From: Otatea glauca
Lineage: Eukaryota > Streptophyta > Magnoliopsida > Poales > Poaceae
Length of the DNA stretch: 64,000 bases
Reading direction: 5' to 3'
NCBI GenBank assembly: GCA_036346275.1
Contig: CM070723.1
Location: forward strand, 30,944,176 to 31,008,175
Part shown: piece after piece, positions 55,522-64,000 of the stretch
How the letters are laid out: every line of letters begins with the position of its first letter
Position numbering within the stretch: position 1 is the stretch's first letter
Made by a program: the position numbers and the translations under genes
Notes under the pieces: model-generated
What the model was told of the DNA's origin: nothing
Database searches by the model: none
Seen by the model: the letters and a program-made list of their open reading frames with translations, nothing else

Positions 55522-56747
55522 AGACGCTAACTTAAGCCATGCTGAAGCAATGGAGGATCGTTGCATCAAGGGTTCACTGGTGGAGTAGTGGTTAAGTTAG
55601 TGTTAAATGGTTAAAACCCGTTATATTGTTGGGTTGGGGGTTAGCCCATGTATGAGTAAGGGAGTGAATCTCAACCCTTGATGAGGTTTCTTGAGGGCCT
55701 ACAAGGTCCTTTAAGGGTGCAGATTGCTCCAACCATGTCTGAGTAAAGGAGTGAATCTCAACCCTTGATGAGGTTTCCTGAGGGCTAAGAAGGTTATCCA
55801 AGGGTGAAGGTTGCTCCTAGTGTAGTATAAATAGAGGGGTAGAGTGATGCCTTCGCGCCAAGTCTTATAGAATGATTTTTTATTTTCTTATGCTCCTTTG
55901 AGCTTTTTCCACCTAGAAGTGTGGGTTTATAACCATTCCTCTCTAAGCAATGCAATCTTCAAGTTCATCTATATTCTGAAATTTATTTTATATCTTGTAT
56001 TTTTGCTTGGTTCTTTCTTATAACTTGAGCTTTGCTTCTCCTCCTTCTACCTGCTATAGTTCTCTTAGATCTAGGGCATTTAAGAGGTTGGGGAACTCAT
56101 CTAAATCATATCCTAACCCAGCAAGATCCATTAGAACTTATTCTTGCTCAAGTTATGCTTGCAACGCCGTGTTCTTGATTTGAAATCACTGTTTTTGGTG
56201 CAACTTGAACTATTTGCATGAAAGATTGAGACATTGGGCTTATTCTTGCAATTCCTTCTGGAATCATAGTCCTAAGGTTATTTTCTAGTCATGATTAAAG
56301 TTTCATCAAGTTTGCCAGGTCATTTCCTAGTCATGGTTCAAGTTTCATCAAGTTTGGCTAGATAAATCAAAAGTTATTGAGGTTTCTTTACAGCCAAGTT
56401 TCTGAAATCTTTTTTTTGTGCAGCGTGGATGTTGAACTAGATAGACTTCTCTTTTTGGCTTTATTTTAAAATTCCTTTTGGAATCACAACCCTAAGGACC
56501 TTATCTTGTTATGATTCAAATTTCAACAATTTTGGATGAGTAGATGTAAGTTATTCACATTTCTTGACGGCCAAGTTTGATATTGCTGGCCATATGAGTT
56601 GCTAAAATTCCTGCTCCATTCATTCTATTTTGCATGTTCTTGAACCTAGTGCTTGCTCCACAACACTAGTGTTCTAGAAGAGATTTTTGAGTAGTAAATT
56701 TTATTTGGCTTTATTTAGCCCCTCTATTCGCCGGTTTTGGTCCTTCA
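55522..56747 (+). repeat. C4: right part of a Sirevirus-like LTR
   Basis: It resumes with ctaac after the G1 TSD, matching atggatg-tgatg-ctagc in the intact C1 LTR. It includes gggttagcccatg, gagctttttccacc, a TATA box and the LTR ending cggttttggtccttca. A local duplication of gagtaa(g/a)ggagtgaatctc occurs at about 55654 and 55740. No primer site follows, so it is a solo or 3' LTR. Confidence 0.75.
55826..55833 (+). promoter_or_regulatory. TATA box of C4 LTR
   Basis: tataaata, at the position equivalent to the TATA boxes of the C1 LTRs. Confidence 0.65.
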
Positions 56748-57341
56748 CAACCACATTGAGGGTGCCAGATATATATCTCCCGTCATATAAGATGGCAAAT
56801 TCTATCTTAATCGCTCACATTCTTCCGTATGTTTCATTGTAAACTCGAAACATACCTTTATGATTACCCAGTTACAGAGTAGTGTTTGGCAACCCCTAAG
56901 CATACTATTACATATATAGGAAACTATGATAATCTTAGGTCTAAGGATAAGGATCCCACTTGCACTATGTATGAGACCAACTGATGACACTTAAGAATAT
57001 AACAATTTTCGCAGTATCTTATGGTGGCTCACTCCAACACCATATTCTCCAACATATATCCACATTGTTGATTTGATATCCTTATATATGTGATCCATAA
57101 AACATGATCATCAATCAATACATGTGCTGACCTATAAATCACAATTGTCGCACATGATGATATAAGGTCAGGAATAATTCAAAATAATATTAAAACATGA
57201 ATAAGGAGTTTCACGAATAAGTCACATACTTGTGATCGATACTAATGATATTTATTCAAGGGACAAAAATAATAATATTATTTCATAAACATAAATATGA
57301 TACAATCATCTATATAATTACCTTAAAGGCATATCTTTAAT
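56748..57341 (-). repeat. Partial copia-type LTR, minus strand, copy C
   Basis: It matches 5697-6274 of copy B throughout (ggcaaattc(c/t)atctt, agtagtgtttg, acatgtgctga, aagtcacatacttg, ttac(c)...aaggcat). On the minus strand it starts near 57341. It stops abruptly at the end of C4, where the rest of the LTR would be expected. Divergence from B is high, so it is old. Confidence 0.65.
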
Positions 57342-57345
57342 AGTG

Positions 57346-57977
57346 TGATTATGGACAACACCCTCACTACTCTTGAGGGCAAATACGTGACATGCCAAAA
57401 AGGTCTTTGTGGTTACAAGCTTTGATCTTTTCTAAGGTGTATGGCCACATGGACCACATCAACCGGGGCTTCCTCGAAGTAGCACCTGAACACCATGGGT
57501 AATGAGTTGTGTTACCACTGCCCGGCGCCCGCTAGTTGTTTGTCCCCATCAGCCGGGTTACACCGTGGCCCCTTTTTTGTTTATCACTGATGGATTGTCA
57601 ACTTTGTTCAGTCAAGAAGCGGATTCGGGTAATATACACCTCAACAGAGTATGCAGATGTGTTCCCAATATTTTCCACTACATCTTTGAAGATGACAGCC
57701 ATCTTTTCGTCAAGGTCGAAATTCAGCAAGGGATTCAGGTCAAGCAAAATAACAGAGTACTGGTCACATGATTGACCCCACAAAATGCTCTATCTTATTC
57801 GGGGAACATTGTCATCAAGACATGGAAGACACAAAGAATCATGTTTTACATGTGGGGCAGTCTGGTATGGATGGATGAGGAGAAGGGGAGCTGATACAGG
57901 AGGGAAAGGGGAGGGACTGTAGACAAGGGTGTTAAAATAGATTTTTTTAGATAATGGAAGTTTAACTTCCGGCATCT
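57346..57977 (+). pseudogene. LINE reverse-transcriptase scrap in unassigned DNA
   Basis: The translated stretch at 57532-57771 reads PHQPGYTVAPFLFITDGLST, then SQEADSGNIHLNRVCR and IFHYIFEDDSHLFVKV. This follows the plant LINE RT pattern of a PLSPYLF helix, a GNIHG(V) turn and the F-A-D-D-S box, here FEDDS. Flanks on both sides have no recognisable feature. The fragment is short and mutated; I assign the family by pattern only. It belongs to a LINE different in extent from the one at 1886-3345, whose visible part starts after this box. Confidence 0.6.
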
Positions 57978-58883
57978 TGAAAGCATTTAGGCACCCAGTA
58001 TGTTTTGGTTTTAATAATTAATGACAATTTCGTTATATGATCTAATACTTTTCTTGAGAATATTGAAAGTAGGTCAATTCCAAGATTGATGACCATGGAA
58101 ATATCAAGGAAATTGCAAAGGGAAGATCAAATATATCAAGATCGTGAAAAGGAAAATTTTTAAGGGTCTTTTCTAGTCTTTTGTCGATCTTGGAGCGTGG
58201 AAGAAAGATCGGTTTGCTAGAATTAGGGCCGTACTATTAAGAGGGATCTTGACACTTATCTTGATGTCATTTAGGGTTTAAAGGTTCAAAATGCATATTC
58301 AAATAGTTACTTAACAATAAATAAGTTCCAATATTGAAAATCTTTTTAAACAAATCAAGTCTGTGAAAGCCCGGTGCTACCGCCCATGGGAGCGCGGTGC
58401 TACCGGGTGCACGGTAGCACCAGCTCAATAAGGCGGTGTGAAAATTCCAGAGAAGGGCTTCTTGGGCGTTTTGTAGCCCGGTGCTACAGCCCATGGCAGC
58501 CCGGTGCTACCGGGATAGCGGTAGCACCGGATTTTAGCCTGGTGTGAAAATCACAGAGGGGTGTGTTTTGGGTGTTTTGGTAGCCTGGTGCTACCGCCCA
58601 TGGTGGGCCGGTGCTACCGCCCATAGTATCCCGGTGCTACCAGACCTACGGTAGCACCGGTCCTAAGCCCGGTGCTATATTTCCAGAGAAGTCTCTTTTT
58701 GAAGAAAGAAAATGAGGTGGAGCCCGGTGCTACTGGCCCTTATTGGGCGGTAGCACCGGACCCCCTGTAACGGTCTCTGGCAAGTGCATTAAATGCACTG
58801 TTCTAGCCGTTGAAGTGGAGCCCGGTGCTACTGGTCCTACATGGGCGGTAGCACCGGAAAAATAGATTTTTGCAGATTTCGAG

Positions 58884-58896
58884 CTCCAACGGCTAG
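58884..58896 (+). promoter_or_regulatory. MSA-like MYB site in C3 LTR
   Basis: ctccaacggctag, containing the exact MSA consensus match tccaacggcta, 17 bp upstream of the TATA box. An inverted near-match, tagccgttgaa, lies at about 58804-58814. Confidence 0.5.
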
Positions 58897-58912
58897 AAAG
58901 TTTGGTGGAGGC

Positions 58913-58920
58913 TATAAATA
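58913..58920 (+). promoter_or_regulatory. TATA box of C3 LTR
   Basis: tataaata in gaggctataaatacctcccc. Confidence 0.7.
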
Positions 58921-59617
58921 CCTCCCCACCTGCATTCTAGAGGAACACTTGGTCCTCATTGATGATATTTGAGCTCTAGCAAGTATTTTCCACTCTTGTG
59001 TGCATTCAATTTTCATTTGTGAGTGTGAGAAGCTAGGTTGTGTGTTGCATTTCATATTTGAGCCTTTAGACACAAATATTCGACCTCAAGCAAGCGTCAA
59101 GGTTTATTACTCTTGGAGGTTGCCGCCTCCTAGACGGCTTGGTGGTGATTGTGCTCGGTGAGCTTCTCAACGGAGATTGTGAGAAGCCCAGGCAAGTTGT
59201 GAAGGCCGGAGTTCGCCTACCCGGAGCGAGGAAGAACTACCTTAGTGATCGAGGAAGGCTCAAGCGAGTGGAGCCGGCTTGACGTGGTTCAAGTCACCTC
59301 AACGTGGAGTAGGGGAGACCGGCAAGTCTCCAAGACCATGGGTCAAATTTGTTGTTTCCTATTTATTTGTGATTGGCATTCCTCATTGTTGAGAATCTAG
59401 TTCATTAATAGCATATTCTTCATAGCCCTTGTGATCTCTATTATATTTGCTACACTAAATTTGACATAGTCTCTCAAGTGTATGCTAGAGAAGTTTGGTG
59501 TAAATTTACTCTTTGTATCTTTATATCGTTTTGTTGTTGTTAGTTTCTAAATTGTGTCGAAAAATTTAGAAACCTCCTATTCACCCCCCTCTAGTCGGTT
59601 ATCCTTGATCCTACAAG

Positions 59618-59629
59618 TGGTATCAGATC
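59618..59629 (+). promoter_or_regulatory. Primer binding site of C3
   Basis: tggtatcagatc, complementary to initiator-Met tRNA except at the next-to-last base. Confidence 0.85.
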
Positions 59630-59669
59630 TTGGACTCTCTTTTAGGGCTTCACCGCCTAGAGAGTAAGG

Positions 59670-61661
59670 ATGGCTAGCTATGGGGTGTCAATAGGCAAGG
59701 CACCATTTTTTGATGGTAGAAATTATGCTTATTGGAAAATTCGCATGACCGTTTATCTTAAGACCATGAGTCCAAGCATATGGAGAATTGTAGTTGAGGG
59801 TTTCACTCCGGGGGTCAATCCCACACTCACATTTGACCAACAGGAGCGAAACACTCATCTTAATGCTCAAGCTATGAATGCTCTTTTTGGAGCTTTGAAC
59901 GCGGATGAGTTCAATCGAGTGAGCAATCTTGAAACCGCTCATGAGATTTCGACAACCCTCTCTGAAATTCATGAGGGAACATCCTCGGTCAAAGAAGCCA
60001 AATTGCATATGCTTCGAATCAAATATGAGAGTTTTATTATGTTGCCTCATGAAAACATCAATGAGATGTATTCACGATTGAACAACATAGTAAATGAGCT
60101 CAAGGGCCTTGGAGCATCACTAACCGATTTTGACACTGTTCGTAAGATGCTTAGGGCTCTTCTGGAAAAATATAAGACCTTGGTGACGTTGTTTCTCAAC
60201 TCACCAGAGTTGCCATGAATGACACCAACGGGACTCCTTGGAAATCTCATAACCAATGAGCTTTGCAAGAAGGAAAAGGAAGAGCTTTTGGAGCAAAGCT
60301 CTTCGAAGAAGAAGAATATCGCCTTCAAGGCAAAGGCGGAGTCAAGCGATGAGATGCTAAATGACTCCGATGACGATGAAGACACCGAGGAGGAAATGGC
60401 CCTCCTTGTAAGAAGAATGAGAAAATTCATGAAGAGGCGCTCAAGCACAAGTGGTCCTCAAAAATTCAAGAAAGGACAATACTCTAGCACCAACCGATAT
60501 GCAAATATCCGGTGCTATGAGTGTGATGAGAAGGGACATATTGCCTCAAAATGTCCAAAAAAAAGGGACGACAAAAACAAGTCCCCCTCGAAGAAGAAGT
60601 TCTTTCATGGGAAGAAGAAGCTCTTCAAGAAGTTGAATAAGGATGGAAAAGGCGAGGCTCACATTGGAGAGTGAAACTCCGAAGAAGAATATTCGGACTC
60701 CGACTCGTCCGAGGATGACACACCTTCAAAGAAGAAGGGTCTTGCCGGCATCGCCATTGAGGAGAATTCATCCCCCTTCATCACTCCTTTGTGTCTTATG
60801 GCAAAAGGAGATTTCAAGGTAAACACAAATGATGATGAACCCTCCTATGATGAATTAATAGATATGCTTGAGGATTTGAATGAGTATCTTGGTAAAGAAA
60901 AGTCTAAACATAAAGCTTTGAGAAAAGAATACCTTTCCCTCAAAGATTCTTATGATGAGCTAAAAGAAGCTCATGAGACTCTCCTTACCAAGGACCATTC
61001 AAAGTCTCAAAATGATATAGGGATTAGTTGCAAAATTATTGATGATGTATCTTATTTAGAAATTGATTCATGTTGTATATAAAAAACTAGCATATCTACC
61101 TCTTGTGATGGTTTGTTAAATATGCCATCAACTTCATGCTCTAGTTCAGCTTCATGCCATGAAAACCTAGTGGTAGAAAATAATGAACTTAAGGAACAAG
61201 TAAACAAACTTAGCAAAAGTCTTGATAGATGTTTTAAGGGTAAAGACACTTTAAATAAAATCTTGAATGGTCAAAGATGCTCCTACAATAAAGGACTAGG
61301 ATATGTTCCAAAGAAGGGCAAAAAGATAAATAACAAAGCTCCTCATTTCGTTAAATCAAATGGGAAGTTTTGTTATAAATGTAATAAGGTAGGTCATCTA
61401 GCAAATAATTGCCTTTTGGATAAAACAACTAAAAATAACATTTATGACTCTTGCTATGTGCTTAAGAAAGATAGTTTTGGCAAAATAATTGCTAAATTTG
61501 TTGGCACTCCTATACTTGGCCGTAAAAAGAATGCCATTTGGGTGCCCAAAGCCTTGGTTACTAACCTCCAAGGACCCAAACAAATTTGGGTAACTAAAAA
61601 GACTTTATTCTCTTTTGTAGGTGAACTACAAGACCGGCGGACGGCATTGGTTGTTGGATAG
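59670..61661 (+). pseudogene. C3 gag
   Basis: One continuous frame of about 660 codons broken only by TGA at 60216-60218, TGA at 60672-60674 and TAA at 61080-61082. Order: MASYGVSIGKAPFFDGRNYA with WKIRMTVYL (DUF4219-like N-terminus), UBN2-type capsid (SNLETAHEISTTLSEIHEGT, MYSRLNNIVNELKGLG), zinc knuckle CYECDEKGHIASKC near 60513, acidic stretch, coiled coil (ELIDMLEDLNEYLGKEKSKH), second knuckle CYKCNKVGHLANNC near 61375, one YVLKKDSFGKIIAKFVGTP unit, and AIWVPKALVTNLQGPKQIWV. Two zinc knuckles and this tail are shared with C2. The ATG lies 40 bp after the primer site. Confidence 0.9.
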
Positions 61662-63081
61662 CGGATGTACTCAACATATGACCGGTGACCGGAAAATGTT
61701 CACCACCTTTGAAGTAGGAAATGGGCAAAACGACAAGATCACATTTGGGGACAATAGTAAAGGAAAGGTATTGGGTTTGGGCAAAATCGCTATCTCAAAT
61801 GACCTTTCTATTTCAAATGTTTCTTTAGTAGAAACCTTAAATTTTAATTTGTTATCGGTTGCTCAAATTTGTGATCTAGGTCTTACTTGCATGTTTTCTA
61901 AGAATGGTGTAGTGATCTCTAAAGAAAATGATAATTCTTTAGTGTTCAAAGGTTTTAGATTTGGGAATTTGTATTTGGTTGATTTCACTTCAAATGAGTC
62001 ATGTCTTCAAACTTGTTTAATTGCAAAGACATCCTTAGGATGGTTATGGCATAGAGGACTAGCTCATGTTGGGATGATCCAACTTAAAAAGCTTTTTAAA
62101 AATGATTTAGTTGTGGGCTTGAAAGATGTGAAGTTTGAGAAAAATAGACTTTGTAGTGCTTGTCAAGCCGGCAAACAAGTTGCTAGTTCTCATCCTTCAA
62201 AAAGTATCATGTCCACATCTAGACCATTAGAGCTCTTACATATGGATTTGTTTGGCCCAACAACCTATAAGAGCATTGGAGGAAATTCTTATTGCTTAGT
62301 CATTGTTGATGATTTTTCAAGGTATACGTGGGTGTTCTTTCTAAATGATAAATCCGAAACCTCCGGTATCTTTAAAATTTTTGCAAAAAGGGCTCAAAAT
62401 GAATTTGATTTTAAAATTAAGAAGATTCGTAGTGACAACGGTTCCGAGTTCAAAAATACAAAAATTGAAGATTATTGTAATGAACTTGGAATAAAACACG
62501 AACTTTCCGTCACCTACACTCCGGAGCAAATTGGAGTTGTGGAACGGAAAAATCGAACATTAATTGAAATGGCAAGAACTATGCTTGATGAGTATGGCAC
62601 TTCCGATAGTTTTTGGGCGGAAGCCATTAATACCGCTTGCCATGCAACTAATAGGCTTTATTTGCATCGCCTCTTGAAAAAGACCTCTTATGAGCTTCTC
62701 ATTGGAAGACGACCAAATATTTCTTATTTTCGAGTTTTTGGTTGTAAATGCTATGTCTTAAAAAAGGGTGTTCGACTTTCAAAATTCCAAAGTCGTTGTG
62801 ATGAAGGTTTCTTGCTTGGATATTACTCAAATAGCAAAGCTTATTGTGTATTCCACAAAAATAAAGGTTTTGTGGAAGAAACTTGCGATGTTGAGTTTGA
62901 TGAAACTAATGGCTCTCAAGAAGAGCAAGAAAATTTGGACGATGTAGGTGAAGAAGGTTTAAGAGAAGCAATGAAGAACATGACACTTGAAGACATAAAA
63001 CCAAAGGAGGATAAACAAGATCCACCTTCATCCACTAAAGTAGAGCCCTCTACTTCCGCTAGATCCACCTTCATCCACTAA
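61621..63081 (+). CDS. C3 protease-integrase, open part of pol
   Basis: It overlaps the end of gag in another frame. The protease active site is WLLDSGCTQHMTGDRKMF. The pre-integrase zinc region is LWHRGLAHVGMIQLKKLF...CSACQAGKQ. The integrase core shows LLHMDLFGPTTYKSIGG (first Asp), IRSDNGSEFKN (second Asp) and QIGVVERKNRTLIEMARTML (Glu), so the DDE triad is intact. VFGCKCYVLKKG and GFLLGYYSNSKAYCVF complete integrase. The frame of 486 codons ends in an acidic linker at a TAA caused by a local 43-bp duplication. The domains could fold, but the polyprotein is cut before RT. Start at 61621 is nominal; translation would enter from gag by frameshift. Confidence 0.87.
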   Translation: MNYKTGGRHWLLDSGCTQHMTGDRKMFTTFEVGNGQNDKITFGDNSKGKVLGLGKIAISNDLSISNVSLVETLNFNLLSVAQICDLGLTCMFSKNGVVISKENDNSLVFKGFRFGNLYLVDFTSNESCLQTCLIAKTSLGWLWHRGLAHVGMIQLKKLFKNDLVVGLKDVKFEKNRLCSACQAGKQVASSHPSKSIMSTSRPLELLHMDLFGPTTYKSIGGNSYCLVIVDDFSRYTWVFFLNDKSETSGIFKIFAKRAQNEFDFKIKKIRSDNGSEFKNTKIEDYCNELGIKHELSVTYTPEQIGVVERKNRTLIEMARTMLDEYGTSDSFWAEAINTACHATNRLYLHRLLKKTSYELLIGRRPNISYFRVFGCKCYVLKKGVRLSKFQSRCDEGFLLGYYSNSKAYCVFHKNKGFVEETCDVEFDETNGSQEEQENLDDVGEEGLREAMKNMTLEDIKPKEDKQDPPSSTKVEPSTSARSTFIH

Positions 63082-63104
63082 AGTAGAGCCCTCTACATAT
63101 TGAT
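63019..63104 (+). repeat. 43-bp tandem duplication in C3 pol linker
   Basis: gatccaccttcatccactaa and the following bases to ctctac occur at 63019 and again at 63062. The duplication shifts the frame by one; the downstream RT frame needs one further shift, so another small indel is also present. Confidence 0.88.
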
Positions 63105-64000
63105 GTGGATAAAAAGGAGAGTGATCAACAAACTCATACTCTACCTCAAAGAATTCATCATGGGCTCTCCAAAGATCATCCAATAGATCAAATATTGGGT
63201 GATGTTAGTAAGGGTGTTCAAACTCGATCTCGTGTCGCTTCTTTTTGCAAACATTACTCCTTTGTATCTTCTTTTGAACCTACTCACATAGTTAAAGCTC
63301 TAGATGATCCGGATTGGGTAAATTCAATGCATAAAGAACTCAATAACTTTGCCCGAAATGATGTGTGGACTTTAGTGGAAAGACCCAAGGAACACAACGT
63401 AATAGGTACAAAGTGGGTATTCTGAAACAAACAAGATGAAAATGGTATTGTGGTAAGAAATAATGCGCGGTTAGTGGCTCAAGGATTTACTCAAATCGAA
63501 GGTTTGGATTTTGGTGAAACTTTTGCACCGGTGGCTAGATTAGAAGCTATTAGAATCTTACTTGCTTTTGCATCTTGTTTTGATATTAAATTATTTCAAA
63601 TGGATGTAAAGAGTGCTTTTCTAAATGGAGAAATATTCGAATTGGTATTTATTGAACAACCTCTCGGTTTTGAAAGCTCTAAATATCCAAACCATGTTTA
63701 CAAACTCTCTAAGGCGCTATATGGTCTCAAACAAGCTCCTAGAGCATGGTATGAGCGACTTAGAGATTTTCTACTTTCTAAAGGGTTCAAAATTGGGAAG
63801 GTTGATACTACACTCTTTACAAAAATAATTGATGAGGAATTCTTTGTATGCCAAATCTATGTTGATGATATATATTTGGTTCTACTAACGAAGACTTTTG
63901 CAAAGAATTTGGTGATATGATGTCAAGGGAGTTTGAAATGTCAATGATTGGAGAATTAAGCTTCTTCCTTGGACTTCAAATCAAGCAACTCAAAAATGGG
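63105..64000 (+). pseudogene. C3 reverse transcriptase, N-terminal part
   Basis: Linker HGLSKDHPIDQILGDVSKGV, then RT motifs SMHKELNNFARNDVWTLVER, HNVIGTKWVF, a TGA at 63423-63425, ETFAPVARLEAIRILLAFAS, QMDVKSAFLNGEI, KALYGLKQAPRAWYERLRDF, and the catalytic YVDDI at 63858-63872. Immediately after, one base appears lost near 63870-63876, and the expected continuation (EFEMSMIGELSFFLGLQIKQ) is in the next frame up to the window edge. RNase H and the 3' LTR are outside. Apart from this stop and shift the domain is well preserved. Confidence 0.88.

Larger units (their letters stand above)
57978..59615 (+). repeat. C3 5' LTR
   Basis: Starts tgaaagcatttaggcaccca, like the C2 LTR start, and ends ttgatcctaca. 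Palindromic words ggtgctaccg and cggtagcacc fill 58371-58860, as in C1. The TATA box is tataaata at 58913-58920. Confidence 0.9.
57978..64000 (+). mobile_element. C3: Sirevirus-like copia element, 5' 6 kb
   Basis: It starts with a 1,638-bp LTR, preceded by the candidate TSD CATCT (57973-57977), then primer site, gag, protease, integrase and RT. The element continues past the window. Coding regions are less decayed than in C1 and G1: gag has three in-frame stops, integrase is open, RT has one stop and one frameshift. Confidence 0.9.

Noticed and set aside
58371..58860. CRISPR-like array of short repeats
   Set aside because: Repeats are palindromic words of irregular spacing within a plant LTR, without uniform spacers or cas genes.
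1..64000. Search for host genes, tRNA and rRNA genes
   Set aside because: No recognisable host exon, tRNA cloverleaf or rRNA segment was seen. tRNA-like matches are only the short primer binding sites.

Overview
The window is plant nuclear DNA, most likely from a grass (Poaceae) with a repeat-rich genome. Evidence: Sirevirus-type Ty1/copia elements with initiator-Met primer sites, Ty3/gypsy elements including a Tat-lineage element with an antisense ORF, a Tourist-like MITE, plant LINE relics with a zf-RVT domain, and no prokaryotic gene organisation. I found no host gene, tRNA, rRNA or CRISPR array. Nearly everything is transposable element, and almost all coding regions are broken by stops or frameshifts. 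The species cannot be fixed from sequence alone.

The main feature is one deeply nested stack, resolved by matching LTRs and 5-bp target-site duplications (TSDs). A Sirevirus-like LTR (called C4; 6275-6631 and 55522-56747) was split by a gypsy element, G1 (6632-55521, TSD AGATG/AGACG). The 5' LTR of G1 was hit twice: by Sirevirus C1 (7093-19776, TSD AATAG) and by Tat-like gypsy G2 (20135-31095, TSD GGTAG). C1 carries solo LTR S1 in its reverse transcriptase (12445-15281, TSD ATGAT). G2 carries the short non-autonomous element G3 in its second RNase H (25200-28165, TSD GTACC). The gag of G1 was split by solo LTR S2 (32818-50298), S2 by the gag-only Sirevirus C2 (35694-50102, TSD ACTAG), and C2 by a third solo LTR, S3 (42847-45726, TSD AGTAT). 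This gives five levels: C4 > G1 > S2 > C2 > S3.

Left flank (1-6274): the 3' part of an old Sirevirus-like LTR, a fragment of a G1-type LTR, the 3' half of a LINE ORF2 with its 3' hairpin and A-rich tail, and two adjacent diverged minus-strand copia-type LTRs, one holding a 119-bp palindromic MITE. Right flank (56748-64000): a third partial minus-strand LTR of the same family, a LINE reverse-transcriptase scrap, and the first 6 kb of Sirevirus C3, whose gag and pol continue past the window edge.

No complete new functional system is visible. The most unusual observations are: a gag-only Sirevirus whose gag carries five exact-period 81-bp repeats where C3 has one unit; a match to the mitosis-specific MSA/MYB consensus just upstream of the TATA box in two Sirevirus LTR families; three solo LTRs of one 2.8-3.1 kb LTR family; a Tat antisense gene retained after integrase was lost; and a MITE with a paralogous empty site a few hundred bases away. 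Labels C1-C5, G1-G3 and S1-S3 are local names used only here.
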